This document shows, in pieces, positions 9,653-18,394 of a DNA stretch of 64,000 nucleotides. Origin of the DNA: Nocardia terrae (GTDB taxonomy: Bacteria > Actinomycetota > Actinomycetes > Mycobacteriales > Mycobacteriaceae); the NCBI RefSeq assembly GCF_009760405.1, contig NZ_WRPP01000002.1, positions 248,001-312,000 of the forward strand, read 5' to 3'. The notes under the pieces are model-generated. The model saw nothing but the letters and a program-made list of their open reading frames with translations, had not been told where the DNA came from and searched no databases. Each line of letters opens with the position of its first letter. Within the stretch, counting starts at the first letter, position 1. The position numbers and the translations under genes were made by a program.

Positions 9653-10795
9653 GTGACGTCGATCGTGCGGGGATTCGCCCCGGCGTTTCCGGTGCTGCAA
9701 CCGAGCGAGGGAATCGGCGGCGAGGCCGTCTACCTCCCCGCCGACCCCGCGGCGGTGCTGTGGGGACGCCTGCCCCGGGTGGGTGACCGCCCCATCGCGA
9801 CCATCGAGCCCGGGCGCAGCGTCGTCGTCGACACCGTCAGCCACGAGGGCATTCTCGCCGACCAGGGCTCCGACCCCCGCGCCTATTTCGGCCGTCACGG
9901 CGTCGACGGCGACCAGGTGCTGGCGGACGCGATCGAGGTGGCGGCCACACGCCGCCGCGACTCACTGGCCGGACCGCACATCGTCACCGGCCCCATCGCG
10001 GTCACCGGTGCCGACCCCGGAGACCTGCTGGCCATCCGCATCGACGAACTGACGATGCGCGCGCCCTACGGTGTGATCTCCACCCGGCACGCGCGCGGCG
10101 TACTGGCCCACCGGAGCGGATTCGACGGCGACTACGGGCAGTTCTGTGCCGTGGAAGCCCGCGACGGCCGGTGGTTCGGGACCATGCCCATGCACTCGGA
10201 TCCATTGCGGCAGGCCAGTTTTCCGCTGAATCCGTTCCTGGGCATCATCGGCGTCGCCACCGACACCGACACCCGCGTGTCCTCGGTCCCGCCCGGCCTG
10301 CACGGCGGCAATATCGACATCCGCCGCCTCACCGCGGGCGCGACCCTGTTCCTGCCGGTGCAAGTGCCCGAGGCACTCTTCTACGTCGGTGACCCGCATT
10401 TCGCACAGGGCAATGGCGAGGTGGCCCTGACCGCGCTGGAAGCACCCCTGCGTGCGCGGCTCACCGTGGACGTGATTCCGCGAGCCCAGGTGAGCGCCGG
10501 TTTGGGCCGCCCCGTCGGCCCGTTCGCCGCCTCGCACGGCCTCCTCATCCCGACCGGCCTGGACGAGGATTTGAACAAGGCCCTGGAAGTCTGTGTCCGC
10601 AATGCGGTCGAGCTGGTGGTCTCCCTGTTCGACGCCGATCCGCAGCAGGCATACCTCTACCTCAGCGCCGCAGCGGATTTCAATATCTCGCAGGCCGTGG
10701 ACCAGGTGCGCGGCGTGCACGGTGAGGTCCGGGTCGCCGACTTCGCCCATCGAGCCGCCACCGAGCTGGCCAGGCGCGTCCTCGAGCGGGCCTGA
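9653..10795 (+). CDS. Acetamidase/formamidase family hydrolase
   Basis: A 380-residue FmdA/AmdA-family protein. These metal-dependent amidases release ammonia from formamide, acetamide or related short amides in the cytosol. Family features are HIVTGPIAVTGADPGDLLAI, SFPLNPFLGIIGVA, GLHGGNIDIRRL and FYVGDPHFAQGNGEV. GTG at 9653 is chosen because AGGAGAGG lies 7 bases upstream and the protein then begins at the conserved region. Its stop overlaps the next start (TGATG), so it forms an operon with the amidase gene at 10795. Confidence 0.88.
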   Translation: MTSIVRGFAPAFPVLQPSEGIGGEAVYLPADPAAVLWGRLPRVGDRPIATIEPGRSVVVDTVSHEGILADQGSDPRAYFGRHGVDGDQVLADAIEVAATRRRDSLAGPHIVTGPIAVTGADPGDLLAIRIDELTMRAPYGVISTRHARGVLAHRSGFDGDYGQFCAVEARDGRWFGTMPMHSDPLRQASFPLNPFLGIIGVATDTDTRVSSVPPGLHGGNIDIRRLTAGATLFLPVQVPEALFYVGDPHFAQGNGEVALTALEAPLRARLTVDVIPRAQVSAGLGRPVGPFAASHGLLIPTGLDEDLNKALEVCVRNAVELVVSLFDADPQQAYLYLSAAADFNISQAVDQVRGVHGEVRVADFAHRAATELARRVLERA

Positions 10796-11961
10796 TGACG
10801 GCGGCGAGGGAGGTCCCGTGCGGTTCAGTGGAATTCGACGCGCGAGTATGGCGTGAGCACGGCACGCCGCTGGTTTCCCCCGCGGGGGAGGGGATCCTGT
10901 CCGGGCACACCGTCGCGGTGAAGGATCTCTACGCCGTCGCCGGATTCCCCCTCAGCGCGGGCGTTCCGGAGTTTCTGGGCTCGCCGCAGCCCAGCCACGC
11001 GGCCGTGGTGTCGCGGTTGCTCGCGGCAGGAGCCGAGATCACCGGAATCGCGCACACCGACGAGTTCGCCTACAGCATCACCGGAGGCAACGGGCGTTAC
11101 GGCATGCCCGTGAACCCGGCCGCGCCGCAGCGGATTCCAGGCGGATCCTCCAGCGGTTCGGCGGTCGCGGTAGCGGGCGGCGAGGTCACCATCGGCCTGG
11201 GCACGGACACGGCGGGATCCATCCGGGTACCGGCCGCGTATCAAGGGCTGTGGGGCATCCGCACGACGCACGGATGTCTGTCGAAAGCCGGGGTCGTGCC
11301 GCTGGCCGAGTCGTTCGACACCGTGGGCTGGCTGACCCGTGATGCCCGGACCATGGCGGCGGTAGCCGAATGCCTGCTTCCGGCAACAAGATCGCAGGAA
11401 CCACAACTGGTCGTCGATCCCGATATCTGCGCGGTCGCGGACGACGACCTGGCCGCCGCGACGCTCGCAGCCGCCCATCGGATGGGCGCGATCGACACGA
11501 CAGTGAACGCCGATCTGGAATCCTGGTTCACCGCGTTCCGGACCGTGCAGGGCTTCGAAGCCTGGGCGAACCACGGCAAGTGGATCACCGAACACCCGAA
11601 CGCGCTGGAACCCGAAGTGGCGCAGCGGTTTCAACTCGCTTCGACGGTCACCCGCGATCGAGTCGGGGAGGCTCGCGAGGTGCTTCGCCTGGCCGCTGAA
11701 CAGCTCCACTCGATACTGGACGACCGAGTTCTCGTACTGCCGAGCACGGCCACGCTACCCCCGCCCAGAACCGCCCCACCCGAGACCCTGGAATCCGGGC
11801 GCACGCGGACATTGCACCTGACGTGTCTGGCCGCCATCGCAGGCGCGCCCGCGATCAGCATCCCGCAACCGTCGATCAATGGACTCCCGAACGGCATCTG
11901 CCTGATCGGTGCGCCGCGAACAGACCGTTCGCTAATCGATCTCGCGAACAGAATCGGGTAA
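10795..11961 (+). CDS. Amidase-signature family hydrolase
   Basis: A 388-residue amidase-signature enzyme with the complete Ser-cisSer-Lys set: Lys in AVKDLYAVAG, cis-Ser in GGSSSGSAVAVA, and nucleophile Ser in GTDTAGSIRVPA. It is shorter than typical GatA-like amidases (about 450-500 residues) because the C-terminal region is compact. Translational overlap with the acetamidase suggests that both act on one amide or ureide substrate. The precise substrate cannot be read from sequence. Confidence 0.9.
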   Translation: MTAAREVPCGSVEFDARVWREHGTPLVSPAGEGILSGHTVAVKDLYAVAGFPLSAGVPEFLGSPQPSHAAVVSRLLAAGAEITGIAHTDEFAYSITGGNGRYGMPVNPAAPQRIPGGSSSGSAVAVAGGEVTIGLGTDTAGSIRVPAAYQGLWGIRTTHGCLSKAGVVPLAESFDTVGWLTRDARTMAAVAECLLPATRSQEPQLVVDPDICAVADDDLAAATLAAAHRMGAIDTTVNADLESWFTAFRTVQGFEAWANHGKWITEHPNALEPEVAQRFQLASTVTRDRVGEAREVLRLAAEQLHSILDDRVLVLPSTATLPPPRTAPPETLESGRTRTLHLTCLAAIAGAPAISIPQPSINGLPNGICLIGAPRTDRSLIDLANRIG

Positions 11962-11986
11962 CTCGGGCTTCTACGCCGGGAGGTCG

Positions 11987-13276
11987 TCACGGTTCGAGCC
12001 TCGAGGAGGCTGGAACCGAGCGCGGGCTCAGTTCCTGAGTCCGGACCGTCCGGGCAACCAGCCGCCCACTCTTGAACACATAGTTCCGATCGGGTCGATC
12101 GAGAAGAACCCCACCGACGCTCAGCGTCGACAACACCACCAGATCCGCCACCGCCCCGACCCTCAGGCCATAGCGATCCGAGATCCCGATGGCCCGAGCC
12201 GCCTGCTCGGTCGCCATCCCGAGAACCCGCCGCAGATCCTCCGCACCGGACAGATGCGAAGTCTGGGCCAGGAACAACCCCACATCCAGCATGTCGGCAT
12301 TCCCGAAGGGCGTGAACGCATTCCGCACATTGTTGGACGAGTAGGCAGTCGTGATCCCCGCCTCCCACAACTCGCGAATCGGCGCGATCCCCCGACGCAC
12401 GTTCAAGGCGTCGCCCCGCCCACCCAAATGCATATCGGTCGCAGGCAACGGAACAACCGAAACGCCCGCAGCCGCCAGATGCTCCAGCGTCCGCGCTCGC
12501 TCAGCCGGTGTCTGCCCGGCAAGCGAGGTCATATGGCCGAGCGTCACCCGCCCACAACGCCCGGACCGCTCAGTGACCTTGGCGATGTAATCGGCCATCG
12601 CATAACGCGGATCCGCAGCATCATCAGCGAAATCGGCATGGATATCGAGCGGAACATCGAACTCGGCGGCCATCTCGAAAATGAGATCGACATGACGGTG
12701 GCAGTCCTCGACACTGCGCTCGTTATACGCGCACCCACCCAGCACATCCGCCCCCGCGTACAACGCCTCCCGCAGCAGATCGATCGTCCCGGGCGCCTGC
12801 AGAATCCCTTCCTGCGGAAAGGCCACGATCTGCAACTCCAGCCGATCCCGATACTCCTCACGCAGATCGAGCAGCGCCGTCACACCCCGCAGCCCCACGA
12901 TCGGATCCACATCCGGATGCGCCCGAATCACGGTGGTGCCGTTGCCGATCGCCATATCGAGCACCCGCCGCGCGCGGTCCCGAATGGCGGCGACGGTGAA
13001 TCCGCGCTTGAGTTCCGCGGTCACCGAGATGGCCCCGGCCAGCGTGCCGTCCGGATTCGATTTCTCGGCATCGAGCAGCGCCTTGTCCACGTGCAGGTGG
13101 GACTCGATCAGCCCGGGAATGACGACCCGTCCGGCACAGTCGATCTCGTCGAGACCCCGGCAGTTCAGTCCCGGCCCGATGGCGGTGATGACGCCGTCGT
13201 CGACCGCGATGTCGACCAGTTCCGCGTCATCGGCGATACGAGCCGCCCGCAACACCAGATCCACCGGATCCGTCAT
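11987..13276 (-). CDS. Cytosine-deaminase-like amidohydrolase with Asn at the usual catalytic Asp position
   Basis: A 429-residue TIM-barrel amidohydrolase. Metal-site elements visible are HLHVDKAL (His60, His62), DIHADF (His213) and GHMTS (His248). At the late position where the neighbouring paralogue at 14204 has the metal-binding Asp (GNDGIRD), this protein has SSNNVRN, giving Asn315. Either chemistry or metal content differs, or the lineage tolerates Asn. A palindromic operator (13307-13316) lies 31 bases before its start, behind the co-directional GntR gene. A role in opening or deaminating a cyclic amide or N-heterocycle is inferred from family and context. Confidence 0.88.
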   Translation of the reverse strand: MTDPVDLVLRAARIADDAELVDIAVDDGVITAIGPGLNCRGLDEIDCAGRVVIPGLIESHLHVDKALLDAEKSNPDGTLAGAISVTAELKRGFTVAAIRDRARRVLDMAIGNGTTVIRAHPDVDPIVGLRGVTALLDLREEYRDRLELQIVAFPQEGILQAPGTIDLLREALYAGADVLGGCAYNERSVEDCHRHVDLIFEMAAEFDVPLDIHADFADDAADPRYAMADYIAKVTERSGRCGRVTLGHMTSLAGQTPAERARTLEHLAAAGVSVVPLPATDMHLGGRGDALNVRRGIAPIRELWEAGITTAYSSNNVRNAFTPFGNADMLDVGLFLAQTSHLSGAEDLRRVLGMATEQAARAIGISDRYGLRVGAVADLVVLSTLSVGGVLLDRPDRNYVFKSGRLVARTVRTQELSPRSVPASSRLEP

Positions 13277-13306
13277 GGCTACCTCCCCGAAACGAAGTGA
13301 CCCGCT

Positions 13307-13316
13307 TTGTATACGA
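13307..13316. promoter_or_regulatory. GntR-type operator, site 1 (TTGTATACGA)
   Basis: TTGTATACGA lies between the GntR gene (13358-14044) and the amidohydrolase it precedes. It shares the core of the sites at 14079, 14184 and 15404. Confidence 0.75.
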
Positions 13317-13357
13317 GTCCCGTGTTTCGTCGCGGGGCGGCAATTGCTGCGCCGGTG

Positions 13358-14044
13358 TTACGAAGCGCGCGGGGCCGAACCCGCCTGTCCCGCATCGCTT
13401 CCGGCGCGCTGCCGGAACCGGTAGGCCGAGGCCGCCTGCGCGATGTGAGCGCTGACCAGCGCCGCGGCCCGCTCCGGATCTCCCGCCTCGAGCGCCGCGC
13501 AGATCAGCTCGTGCTCACGCCAGGAATCGCCCGCCCGGCGCGGCAGCTCGACCGAGTAGACCCAGGCGATCTTCCAGCTCAACTGCATGATCAGCTGCGA
13601 GAGCAGCGTGCTGCCCGAGGCTTCGGCGAGCACTTCGTGGAAGCGGCTGTTCAGCCGCGCCAGTTCGTCGAGTCGTCCCGCGCGCACCGCGTCCTGGCCG
13701 AGCGCGGTGAGTTCCTTGAGCCGCCCGAGCTGTTCGGGAGTCCGCCGCGCCGCGGCCCGCGACGCGCACAACGGTTCCAGCCGTGCCCGGATCTCGAGCA
13801 GGTCGGCGGCCTCCTCCTCGGTCAGCGCGGCCACGAACACTCCCGCATAGGGCCGTGACGAGGCGAAACCCTCGGCCTCGAGGGTGCGCAGCGCCTCGCG
13901 CACGGGCACCCGGGAGACCCCGTAGCTCTCCGCGAGCGCGTCCTCGGTCAACCGCTGTCCGGGGAGATACGCGCCGCGGATGATGTCGTCACGAATAGCG
14001 CGGCACAGCTGTTGCGGTGTCATGCGGCCGGCGGTGCTGGTCAC
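13358..14044 (-). CDS. GntR-family regulator with FCD domain
   Basis: A 228-residue regulator: winged helix at about 8-75 (LPGQRLTEDALAESYGVSRV followed by PVREALRTLEAEG) and FCD domain at about 85-215 (RFHEVLAEASGSTLL, EHELICAALEAGD). It sits in the middle of the amidohydrolase/transporter genes and is divergent from the gene at 14204. The recurring palindrome of the TTGTATACGA type in the neighbouring control regions fits an FCD-GntR operator, so this protein is the best candidate for binding it and for sensing a pathway intermediate. Confidence 0.92.
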   Translation of the reverse strand: MTSTAGRMTPQQLCRAIRDDIIRGAYLPGQRLTEDALAESYGVSRVPVREALRTLEAEGFASSRPYAGVFVAALTEEEAADLLEIRARLEPLCASRAAARRTPEQLGRLKELTALGQDAVRAGRLDELARLNSRFHEVLAEASGSTLLSQLIMQLSWKIAWVYSVELPRRAGDSWREHELICAALEAGDPERAAALVSAHIAQAASAYRFRQRAGSDAGQAGSAPRAS

Positions 14045-14078
14045 GGCATCCTCATCTGACGATCGGTGAAACGGCGGT

Positions 14079-14088
14079 TTGCATACGA
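14079..14088. promoter_or_regulatory. GntR-type operator, site 2 (TTGCATACGA)
   Basis: TTGCATACGA lies 35 bases upstream of the GntR start at 14044, consistent with autoregulation. Confidence 0.75.
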
Positions 14089-14183
14089 TCCATCGTGGCC
14101 TCGCCCGACGGGATCCCGCAAATCGGCCGCACCGGCGGGTATGGCTGCGTCACAGTGTTTTCGGCTCGCTGGGCAGCGGATGT

Positions 14184-14193
14184 TTGTATACGA
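14184..14193. promoter_or_regulatory. GntR-type operator, site 3 (TTGTATACGA)
   Basis: TTGTATACGA lies 10 bases before the ATG of the amidohydrolase at 14204, a position that would block transcription initiation or early elongation. Confidence 0.75.
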
Positions 14194-14203
14194 TGCGCCG
14201 ATC

Positions 14204-15403
14204 ATGAACGATCTCTTGCTGACCGGCGGCCGCCCCTGGGCCCCGGGCAACCCGGTGCTCCCCGCCGACATCCTGGTCCGGGACGGCCGGATCGCGGCCA
14301 TCGGACCGGACCTGCGCGCCGAGGGCGTGGAATCGGTGGATCTGGCCGGAGCTCTGGTGCTTCCGGGCCTGGTCGACGCGCACTGCCACCTCGACAAGAC
14401 CATGTACGGCGGCCCGTGGGTGCCCAATACCGGCGGGCGCACCCTGGCCGGGCGCATCGCCAATGGCGAGGGCCGCCGCGACGAACTCGGCCTGCCCAGC
14501 GCCGACTACGCCTCGAACCTGCTGGCGGCCATGGTGTCCGGTGGCACCGCGCACGTGCGCAGCCATATCGACATCGACCCCGAGGTGGGTTTACGCGGCG
14601 TCGAGGCGGTGCGCGCGGCCGCCGCCCGGCACGCCGACCGGGTGGACGTGCAACTGGTGGCCTTCCCGCAGGGCGGGCTGCTGACCCGGCCGGGGACCGC
14701 CAAACTCCTCGAAGCCGCGCTGGCCGAAGGCGTGGAGAACATCGGCGGGCTGGATCCCGCGGGCTACGACGGGGATCCGGCCGGTCAGCTGGACCTGCTG
14801 TTCGGTCTCGCCGAGAAGTACGGCGCGGGAATCGACATCCATCTCCACGACCGCGGCGCGCTGGGGGCGTGGCAGTACGAGCTGATCGTGGCCCGCACCA
14901 AGGCCACCGGGCTCGCCGGTCGCGTGACCATCAGCCATGCCTACGCCATGGGTGAGCTGCCCGCCGACGATCAGCGACGGATCGCCGAAAGCCTGGCCGA
15001 GGCGGGCGTTTCCATGGTCACCTGCGCGGTCGGCGACGCGCCGGTGGTGCCGGTCCGGGTGATGGAGGCCGCGGGCGCGCGACTGGCGCTGGGCAACGAC
15101 GGCATCCGCGACCTGTGGACGCCCTACGGCGATGGCGACATGCTGCGCCGGATCATGCAGGTGGCCTTCCGGGATCGGCTGGTGGCGGATCCGGAGATCG
15201 AACTGGCGCTGATCGCCGGAACCTACGGCGGCGCGGCGGTACTGGGAGTGAGCGACTACGGCCTCGCGGTCGGATCGGCCGCCGACCTGTTCGCGGTGCA
15301 GGCCGAAACCCCCGCTTCCGCAGTGGTTTCCGTGCCCGCGCGAGCGCTCGTGGTCAAACGCGGGCACGTGGTCGCCCGGGACGGCCGTCTACTCGCCGAC
15401 TGA
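14204..15403 (+). CDS. Cytosine-deaminase-like amidohydrolase
   Basis: A 399-residue paralogue of the amidohydrolase at 11987. It has HCHLDKTM (metal His60 and His62), DIHLHD, SHAYAMGE and the late ALGNDGIRD with the canonical Asp. Family members hydrolyse or deaminate N-heterocycles and cyclic amides using one metal ion. ATG at 14204 follows the operator at 14184 and aligns with the family N-terminus; no strong ribosome-binding site is visible, so a short or absent leader is possible. It is followed by the ABC transporter operon. Confidence 0.92.
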   Translation: MNDLLLTGGRPWAPGNPVLPADILVRDGRIAAIGPDLRAEGVESVDLAGALVLPGLVDAHCHLDKTMYGGPWVPNTGGRTLAGRIANGEGRRDELGLPSADYASNLLAAMVSGGTAHVRSHIDIDPEVGLRGVEAVRAAAARHADRVDVQLVAFPQGGLLTRPGTAKLLEAALAEGVENIGGLDPAGYDGDPAGQLDLLFGLAEKYGAGIDIHLHDRGALGAWQYELIVARTKATGLAGRVTISHAYAMGELPADDQRRIAESLAEAGVSMVTCAVGDAPVVPVRVMEAAGARLALGNDGIRDLWTPYGDGDMLRRIMQVAFRDRLVADPEIELALIAGTYGGAAVLGVSDYGLAVGSAADLFAVQAETPASAVVSVPARALVVKRGHVVARDGRLLAD

Positions 15404-15413
15404 TCGTATACGA
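15404..15413. promoter_or_regulatory. GntR-type operator, site 4 (perfect TCGTATACGA palindrome)
   Basis: TCGTATACGA is a perfect 10-base palindrome immediately after the amidohydrolase stop and about 60 bases before the ABC transporter ATPase gene. It is the most symmetric of the copies. Confidence 0.78.
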
Positions 15414-15472
15414 AACAAGCGTGTAATCGCATGGACCGCAACCGGCAATGAGCCGCCGATACAACTGTGACC

Positions 15473-16318
15473 ATGCGTACCACCCCCTTATCCACCGCCA
15501 AAGGTCAAGGCCCGGACGGTAATACGACCGCCGCCGAGCGCGGCAATGTATACACCGATCCGGCCCTGGGCTTTCACCAGGTCGGCCTCACCTTCCAGAA
15601 CGGCACGCATGCGCTCGACGGCATCGACATCGCGATCGGCCCGGGAGAATTCGTCTCCCTGGTCGGACCGTCGGGTTGCGGCAAGTCCACCCTGCTGCGT
15701 TTGGCCGCCGGATTCGAAAAAGCCACCACCGGAACGATTTCCGTCGCCACCACCAAGCTCGGCTACGTCTTCCAGGAGGCGACCCTGCTGCCGTGGCGGT
15801 CGGTGCTGCGCAATGTCGAACTGCCCGCCGAACTCGCGGGCACCGACAAGGCGACCCGCCGCGCGGCCGCCCGGGCAGCCCTCGAGCTGGTCGGCCTGTC
15901 GGGCTTCGAGAACCACAAGCCCGCACAGCTTTCCGGCGGCATGCGCATGCGCGCCTCCATCGCCCGGGCACTGACCGGAGCGCCGGAGCTGTTCCTGTTC
16001 GACGAGCCGTTCGGCGCGCTCGACGAGATCACCCGGCAACGCCTGAACGAAGAGGTCAGCGGGCTGTATCGGCGAGAGGGCTTCACCGGGGTGTTCGTCA
16101 CCCATTCGGTGGCCGAGGCGGTGTTCATGTCCACCCGGGTGATCGTGCTGACCGGCCGGCCCGGCCGGGTGGCCGCCGATATCGCGGTGCCGCTGGAGTT
16201 TCCGCGCCGTCCCGAGTCGCGCTACACCCCCGAGTTCGGTGCCATCGCCGCCGAGGTGTCGGCGGCCCTGCACGAGGCCGAACGCGGCCTGACGCAGCAC
16301 CGGGGGAGGGCCGCATGA
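15473..16318 (+). CDS. NitT/TauT-type ABC transporter ATP-binding protein
   Basis: A 281-residue cytosolic ATPase subunit of an importer: Walker A GPSGCGKST, Q-loop VFQEATLLPW, signature LSGGMRMRASIARA, Walker B LFLFDEPFGALDE and H-loop VFVTHSVAEA. The VFQEATLLPW and DEPFGALDE versions are typical of the nitrate/taurine/aliphatic sulfonate family. ATG at 15473 is chosen; a GTG six bases earlier is also possible. The stop overlaps the permease start (ATGA), indicating coupled translation. Confidence 0.93.
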   Translation: MRTTPLSTAKGQGPDGNTTAAERGNVYTDPALGFHQVGLTFQNGTHALDGIDIAIGPGEFVSLVGPSGCGKSTLLRLAAGFEKATTGTISVATTKLGYVFQEATLLPWRSVLRNVELPAELAGTDKATRRAAARAALELVGLSGFENHKPAQLSGGMRMRASIARALTGAPELFLFDEPFGALDEITRQRLNEEVSGLYRREGFTGVFVTHSVAEAVFMSTRVIVLTGRPGRVAADIAVPLEFPRRPESRYTPEFGAIAAEVSAALHEAERGLTQHRGRAA

Positions 16319-17202
16319 CCGCCGCGACCGCCGGCACCGCCCCGGCAGCCCAGAACGTGGCCGCTGTGCCGGAAGCGGCCACTCCCTCACCCGGGCCGCG
16401 GAAATTCCGCTGGCCCTTCGCCATCGCGCCCATCCGGGTCATCGCCCCGGTGCTGGTATTCGTGCTGGTGATGGCCGCGTGGTCGCTCGCGAGCCACGTC
16501 CTGATCCCCGCGGAGTCGCGGTTCCTGCTGCCGCCGCCGGAATCGGTGGTGTCCAAGGGCCTGCTCAACGCCGCCACTCGCACCGAGATCCTCACGGCAC
16601 TGTGGTCGACGGTGCAGATCGCGCTGGTCGGGCTGGCCATCGCCATCGTGGCGGGCGTCGGGTTCGCGGTCGTCATGAGCCAGGCGAAGTGGGCCGAGTA
16701 CTCGCTCTACCCGTATGCGGTGATCCTGCAGACGATTCCGGTGCTGGCGGTGGTGCCGCTGTTCGGGTTCTGGTTCGGCTACGAGTTCTCCAGCCGCGTC
16801 ATCGTCTGCGTCATGGTGTCGCTGTTCCCGGTCATCACCAATACGCTGTTCGGCCTGAAGTCCGTGCAGCCCGCCGAGCACGACCTGTTCACCCTGCACG
16901 GTGCGGGCCGCTGGCAGCGGCTGCTGAAACTGCAACTGCCCGCGGCCCTTCCGGCCATGATCTCCGGCTTCAAGATCTCGGCGGGCATGGCCGTGATCGG
17001 GTCCATCGTCGCGGACTTCTTCTTCCGCCAGGGCGATCCCGGCATCGGCCGCATGATCGACGTCTACCGGCAGCGGCTGGCCACCGAGGAACTGCTCACC
17101 GCACTGCTGCTGTCCTCACTGGTGGGTCTGATCCTGTTCTGGATCTTCGACTTCCTGGCCGGTCGCGTGGATCGCGCGCACGGCAAGCGCGCCGGCGAGT
17201 AA
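16315..17202 (+). CDS. NitT/TauT-type ABC transporter permease
   Basis: A 295-residue inner-membrane permease with about six helices. After a Pro/Ala-rich N-terminus, the first helix is near 40-60, and the EAA-type coupling motif is visible as DLFTLHGAGRWQRLLKLQLPA. It pairs with the ATPase at 15473 and the lipoprotein at 17251 to form a complete importer. Confidence 0.92.
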   Translation: MTAATAGTAPAAQNVAAVPEAATPSPGPRKFRWPFAIAPIRVIAPVLVFVLVMAAWSLASHVLIPAESRFLLPPPESVVSKGLLNAATRTEILTALWSTVQIALVGLAIAIVAGVGFAVVMSQAKWAEYSLYPYAVILQTIPVLAVVPLFGFWFGYEFSSRVIVCVMVSLFPVITNTLFGLKSVQPAEHDLFTLHGAGRWQRLLKLQLPAALPAMISGFKISAGMAVIGSIVADFFFRQGDPGIGRMIDVYRQRLATEELLTALLLSSLVGLILFWIFDFLAGRVDRAHGKRAGE

Positions 17203-17250
17203 CCGAATCTTCTTTTCCCGCTCTCTGTTTCAACCCATTTAGGAATGCTC

Positions 17251-18384
17251 GTGAACAAACGTGTCCTCGCCGCTGCCGCCGTCGTCGGCAGTGTCCTGCT
17301 CACCGCCGCCTGCGGTGGCGGCGCCACCGCGCCCAAGCCCACCGGGCAGGGCGCGCTGGCCGGGGTCTGTCCCGCCACCGTGGTCATCCAGACCGATTGG
17401 TACGCCACGCCGGAGCGTGCGGCGGCCTATCAGCTCGTCGGACCCAACGGCACCGTGGACGTCAAGAAGGGCGCCTACTCCGGCCCGCTCGGCGACACCG
17501 GCGTGAATGTCGAAGTGCGCCTGGGCGGTCCGTTCCTCGGCGGCCAGCCGGTACCCGCGCAGATGTACCAGGACAACTCCATCACCCTGGGCCTGGTGCC
17601 CACCGACGAGCAGGTCCGTGCCAAGGCCAAGTTCCCGCTCACCGGCGTGTTCGCCTCCTTGGACAAGAACCCGCAGATCGTCATGTGGGACCCGGCCACC
17701 TACACGGTGAACTCGTGGAAGGACATCCCGGCCACCAACGCCCCGATCCTGTACTCCGAGGGCAAGATCTACATGGACTACCTGATCGCCAACGGGTACG
17801 TGAAAAAGGAACAGGCCGACGCCTCCTACGACGGCACCCCGAGCCGATTCGTCGCCGAGCACGGGCGGGTCATGCAGCAGGCGTACGTGTCCAACGAGCC
17901 GTACCGCTGGGAACACGACGTCAAGGGCTGGCAGAAGCCCACCGGCCACCTGCTGGTCGCCGACGCCGGCTACGAGAGCTACCCGCACGCCTGGTCGGTC
18001 CGCAGCGGCGAGCTCGACAAGCTCCGCCCCTGCCTGCAGAAACTCGTGCCCATGCTGCAGCAGGCCGAGATCGACTACGTCACCGATCCCGACCCCACCA
18101 ACCAGGCCCTGCTGCGCATCGCCCAGACCATCCCCGACGGCCCGCCCATCAGCGCCGCCGGCAACGCCGACTCGGTGAAGACGCAGCTGAAGGAGAAGAT
18201 CGTCGCCAACGGTACCGGCAACACCCTCGGCGGTTTCGACACCGACCGCGTCAACCGCGCCATCGCCCAGGTGACCCCGCTGCTGCGCGCCAAGGGCCAG
18301 CAGGTCCCCGACAACCTGACCGCCGCGGACCTGGTCACCAACGAGTTCATCGACCCCTCAAAGGGTCTCAAGCAGCAGGGTTAG
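17251..18384 (+). CDS. ABC transporter substrate-binding lipoprotein
   Basis: A 377-residue lipoprotein with a signal peptide and lipobox LTAAC (lipidated Cys about residue 21). It belongs to the NMT1/SsuA-like binding proteins that serve NitT/TauT importers; internal landmarks include VVIQTDWYATPE and GPNGTVDVKKGAYSGPLGDTG. GTG at 17251 is chosen because AGGA lies 7 bases upstream; an ATG at 17245 is in frame. The substrate is probably a nitrogenous compound, since all neighbours handle such compounds. Confidence 0.9.
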   Translation: MNKRVLAAAAVVGSVLLTAACGGGATAPKPTGQGALAGVCPATVVIQTDWYATPERAAAYQLVGPNGTVDVKKGAYSGPLGDTGVNVEVRLGGPFLGGQPVPAQMYQDNSITLGLVPTDEQVRAKAKFPLTGVFASLDKNPQIVMWDPATYTVNSWKDIPATNAPILYSEGKIYMDYLIANGYVKKEQADASYDGTPSRFVAEHGRVMQQAYVSNEPYRWEHDVKGWQKPTGHLLVADAGYESYPHAWSVRSGELDKLRPCLQKLVPMLQQAEIDYVTDPDPTNQALLRIAQTIPDGPPISAAGNADSVKTQLKEKIVANGTGNTLGGFDTDRVNRAIAQVTPLLRAKGQQVPDNLTAADLVTNEFIDPSKGLKQQG

Positions 18385-18394
18385 GCGGGGAGCC

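Noticed and set aside
15546..15555. Another GTATAC core as a further GntR operator.
   Set aside because: It lies inside the ABC ATPase coding region and the flanks do not match the TCGTATACGA consensus.
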